DNA from: GCA-020356105 sp041602815
Lineage (GTDB): Bacteria; Pseudomonadota; Alphaproteobacteria; UBA8366; JADFVY01
Length of the DNA stretch: 7,022 bases
Assembly (NCBI GenBank): GCA_041602815.1
Contig: JBFIFO010000183.1
Coordinates: 1 to 7,022 of the forward strand
Direction of reading: 5' to 3'
Below the pieces are notes generated by a model. The model did no database searches. It was not told the origin of the DNA and saw only the letters and a program-made list of their open reading frames with translations. Within the stretch, counting starts at the first letter, position 1, and the number at the start of each line of letters is the position of its first letter. Made by a program: the position numbers and the translations under genes. Of this stretch, positions 5,280 to 7,022 are shown in pieces.

Positions 5280-6938
5280 TTACTCCGCCGACCAGGTCTC
5301 GATCCACAGGCTGGTCGGGTACTGGTGGCCGGTCGGCACCACGCCCTTGAGCCATTTCGGCAGGATGAAGGCGTTGGCGCGGAAGTAGAGCGGGATGACC
5401 GGCAGCTCTTCGGCGTAGAGGGCCTGCATGCGGTTCCACAGGGCCTGGTTCGCCTCCGGTTCGCAGACCACCTCGAGGTCGTCGATGACCTTGTCCATAT
5501 CCTTGTTGTCGAAGGCGGTGTAGTTCTGCCCGGCCCAGCCGTTCTCCGGCGTCGGGATCTCGTCCGAATGCAGGGTCGTGCGCGGGATGTTCTCGGGCGA
5601 GGAGATCCAGGCGAACATCGCCATCGCCTTGAACTTGCGCTCGCGCACCGTCTGGCCGAAGAACACCCGGGCCGGCTCGTTGCGGATGCGCACGTCGATG
5701 CCGGCGGCGCGCCACTGGCTCTGCATCGCCTGCTGGACCAGCTCGCGCGATTTGTTGCCGGCGGTTGTCATGATCTCCAGCTGCAGCGGCGCACCCTCTT
5801 CGTTGCGGCGGATGCCGTCGGGTCCGCGCGTCCACCCCGCCTCCTCCAGCAGGGCGGCGGCTTTTCCCGGGTCGTAGGCGTATTTCGGGACACCGGCAAA
5901 ATAGACGCGGTCCAGGGGATTGGTCTGGCCATGCGCGACCGGCTGCTTGCCCTCGAACAGCTGCCGGCTGATCGCCTCGCGGTCGATGGCGTGAATCAGC
6001 GCCCGCCGGACCCGGCGATCCTGCAGCATCGGGTTGTCGAGGTTGAGGTCGATGTGCTCGTAGATCAGCCCCGGCTTGTAGAGAATCGCGTAGCGGTCGC
6101 GGTAGCGCTTCTCGAATTGCAGCGCCTGGTCCAGCGTGAGGCCCAGCTCGCCGGCGATCATGTCGACGTCGCCGGACAGGAGGTTCGCGGTCAGCGCCGC
6201 CGTGTTCTCCACCGCCCGGACGACGATGCGCCTGAAATGCGGCTTCTCGCCCCACCAGGTCGGGTTCGGCTCGAGCACGATATGGGCCCCGGACGACACC
6301 TCGGCAATCCGATATGGGCCGAACCACAGGCCGGGATTGGCGGTGTCGGTCTCGTAGGCGCTGCGCGTCTTGTACTCGGCGGGGTCGCTGAAGTTGGGCC
6401 TTTCGATATGGGCCGGCAGCACGTCGAAGTCGTTGATGCCCTGGTAGTCGCAGGTCCGCTTGTTGACGCGCATGGTGAAGGTCTTGTCGTCCTTCACGTC
6501 GATCGCGGTGATGCGCTCGTAGAGCTCGGAACTGGCAACGCCGGTCTTCGGGTGCCGGCCGACCTCCCAGGTGAAGACGACGTCCCTGGTCGTCACGGGC
6601 GTGCCGTCGCCCCACACCGCGTCCGGCCGGATCGTGTACGTGAGCGCGATGCCGTCCTTGCCGTCCGCCGTCTTCTCCGGCACGGCCGTGCCCTTTTCGA
6701 TGTCGGGCAGCTCCATGCACAGCATGCAGATCAGCTTCCAGTCCGCGTCGTAAACGGTGAACGGCCGCCGCGCCATGGCCAGCACGTAGGTCTTGGCCAT
6801 CATCGAATCGATGTTCGGGTTGAAGTTGCCGGGGAACTGGCTGATACCGATCACCAGTTCGTCCTTCGCCGCCGTCGCCGGCGTGGCGGCCACCGTCAGC
6901 AGGAGCGCCAGCCCCCCGAGCATGGGTCGCACACGCAT
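5280..6938 (-). CDS. periplasmic substrate-binding protein, family 5 (peptide/nickel ABC importer)
   Basis: A 552-residue solute-binding protein of the SBP_bac_5 (DppA/OppA-like) family, expected to bind a peptide or another small ligand in the periplasm and hand it to the two permeases encoded downstream. Residues 1-24 form a signal peptide: Arg-containing n-region, hydrophobic GGLALLLTVAATPA, and probable cleavage after ATAA before KDELV. There is no lipobox Cys, so it should be soluble. The family signature WGDGTPVTTRDVVFTWE lies at 109-125, and LEPNPTWWGEKPHFRRIVVR followed by LLSGDVDMIAGE marks the usual central part. RRALIHAIDREAI is the conserved helix, and the C-terminal half has LLEEAGW and LPVIPLYF. 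Cys71 and Cys74 (CMLC) are unusual for exported proteins of this family and might form a disulfide. The start ATG has GGAGG 7 nt upstream. Length is normal. Ligand identity cannot be deduced. Confidence 0.95.
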   Translation of the reverse strand: MRVRPMLGGLALLLTVAATPATAAKDELVIGISQFPGNFNPNIDSMMAKTYVLAMARRPFTVYDADWKLICMLCMELPDIEKGTAVPEKTADGKDGIALTYTIRPDAVWGDGTPVTTRDVVFTWEVGRHPKTGVASSELYERITAIDVKDDKTFTMRVNKRTCDYQGINDFDVLPAHIERPNFSDPAEYKTRSAYETDTANPGLWFGPYRIAEVSSGAHIVLEPNPTWWGEKPHFRRIVVRAVENTAALTANLLSGDVDMIAGELGLTLDQALQFEKRYRDRYAILYKPGLIYEHIDLNLDNPMLQDRRVRRALIHAIDREAISRQLFEGKQPVAHGQTNPLDRVYFAGVPKYAYDPGKAAALLEEAGWTRGPDGIRRNEEGAPLQLEIMTTAGNKSRELVQQAMQSQWRAAGIDVRIRNEPARVFFGQTVRERKFKAMAMFAWISSPENIPRTTLHSDEIPTPENGWAGQNYTAFDNKDMDKVIDDLEVVCEPEANQALWNRMQALYAEELPVIPLYFRANAFILPKWLKGVVPTGHQYPTSLWIETWSAE

Positions 6939-6945
6939 TATCCAG

Positions 6946-6950
6946 CCTCC
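6946..6950 (-). promoter_or_regulatory. ribosome binding site of the substrate-binding protein gene
   Basis: GGAGG on the minus strand, 7 nt before the ATG at 6938. It fixes that start, which is also the one that yields an intact signal peptide. The remaining upstream DNA to the window edge (6951-7022) probably holds the operon promoter, but no -35/-10 pair is convincing. Confidence 0.8.
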
Positions 6951-7022
6951 ACAACGGTAGCCCTCACCTTCTGAAATGGTAACACGGGAAGCCGCGATTG
7001 CCAGACGTTAACCCGCAATCCA

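Noticed and set aside
5325..6974. Plus-strand open frame of 549 codons opposite the binding-protein gene
   Set aside because: Composition is that of an antisense shadow (Val/Leu/Arg/His/Asp-rich) and the opposite strand encodes a complete SBP_bac_5 protein with signal peptide and ribosome binding site.

Overview
The window is very GC-rich and gene-dense, with strong G/C bias at third codon positions. The gene families (an Alphaproteobacteria-type multi-rhodanese protein, a proteobacterial Dpp/Opp-like transporter, a DUF6869-like protein) and the palindromic intergenic repeats of the CCTCATGCTGAGG / CTCCCGCTTGCGGG kind suggest an alphaproteobacterium, perhaps Rhodospirillales or Hyphomicrobiales. 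The rank below class is a guess from memory of similar sequences, not a search.

Left part, plus strand (38-2135): a 174-residue gamma-class carbonic anhydrase-like hexapeptide protein is followed 4 nt later by a 522-residue protein with four rhodanese-like domains, of which only the second keeps the catalytic cysteine. The two are very probably cotranscribed. A 136-bp gap with a near-perfect inverted repeat pair (2154-2264) separates them from a convergent minus-strand gene.

Middle (2272-3231): a small minus-strand protein resembling DUF6869 carries an N-terminal cysteine cluster. Upstream of it lie about 420 bp with no credible gene, containing a degraded G/C-tract inverted-repeat element (2975-3145).

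Right part, minus strand (3232-6938): an ABC peptide-type importer module, read right to left. It consists of a periplasmic family 5 substrate-binding protein (5280-6938), a DppB/OppB-type permease (4158-5132) and a DppC/OppC-type permease (3232-4161). The permease genes overlap by ATGA. A strong inverted repeat (5157-5256) lies between the binding-protein gene and the permeases. No ATPase gene is present, so the importer needs nucleotide-binding subunits from outside this window. The binding protein would capture a peptide-like or other oligomeric substrate in the periplasm and deliver it to the permease heterodimer; the substrate cannot be named from sequence.

The content is mostly ordinary metabolism and transport. 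The points most worth a second look are the one-active-of-four rhodanese architecture, the palindromic repeats (one family apparently present twice within about 2.2 kb, once inside an operon), the cysteine cluster of the DUF6869-like protein, and the missing ATPases. I see no convincing evidence for a novel biological system, RNA gene, CRISPR array or transposase.
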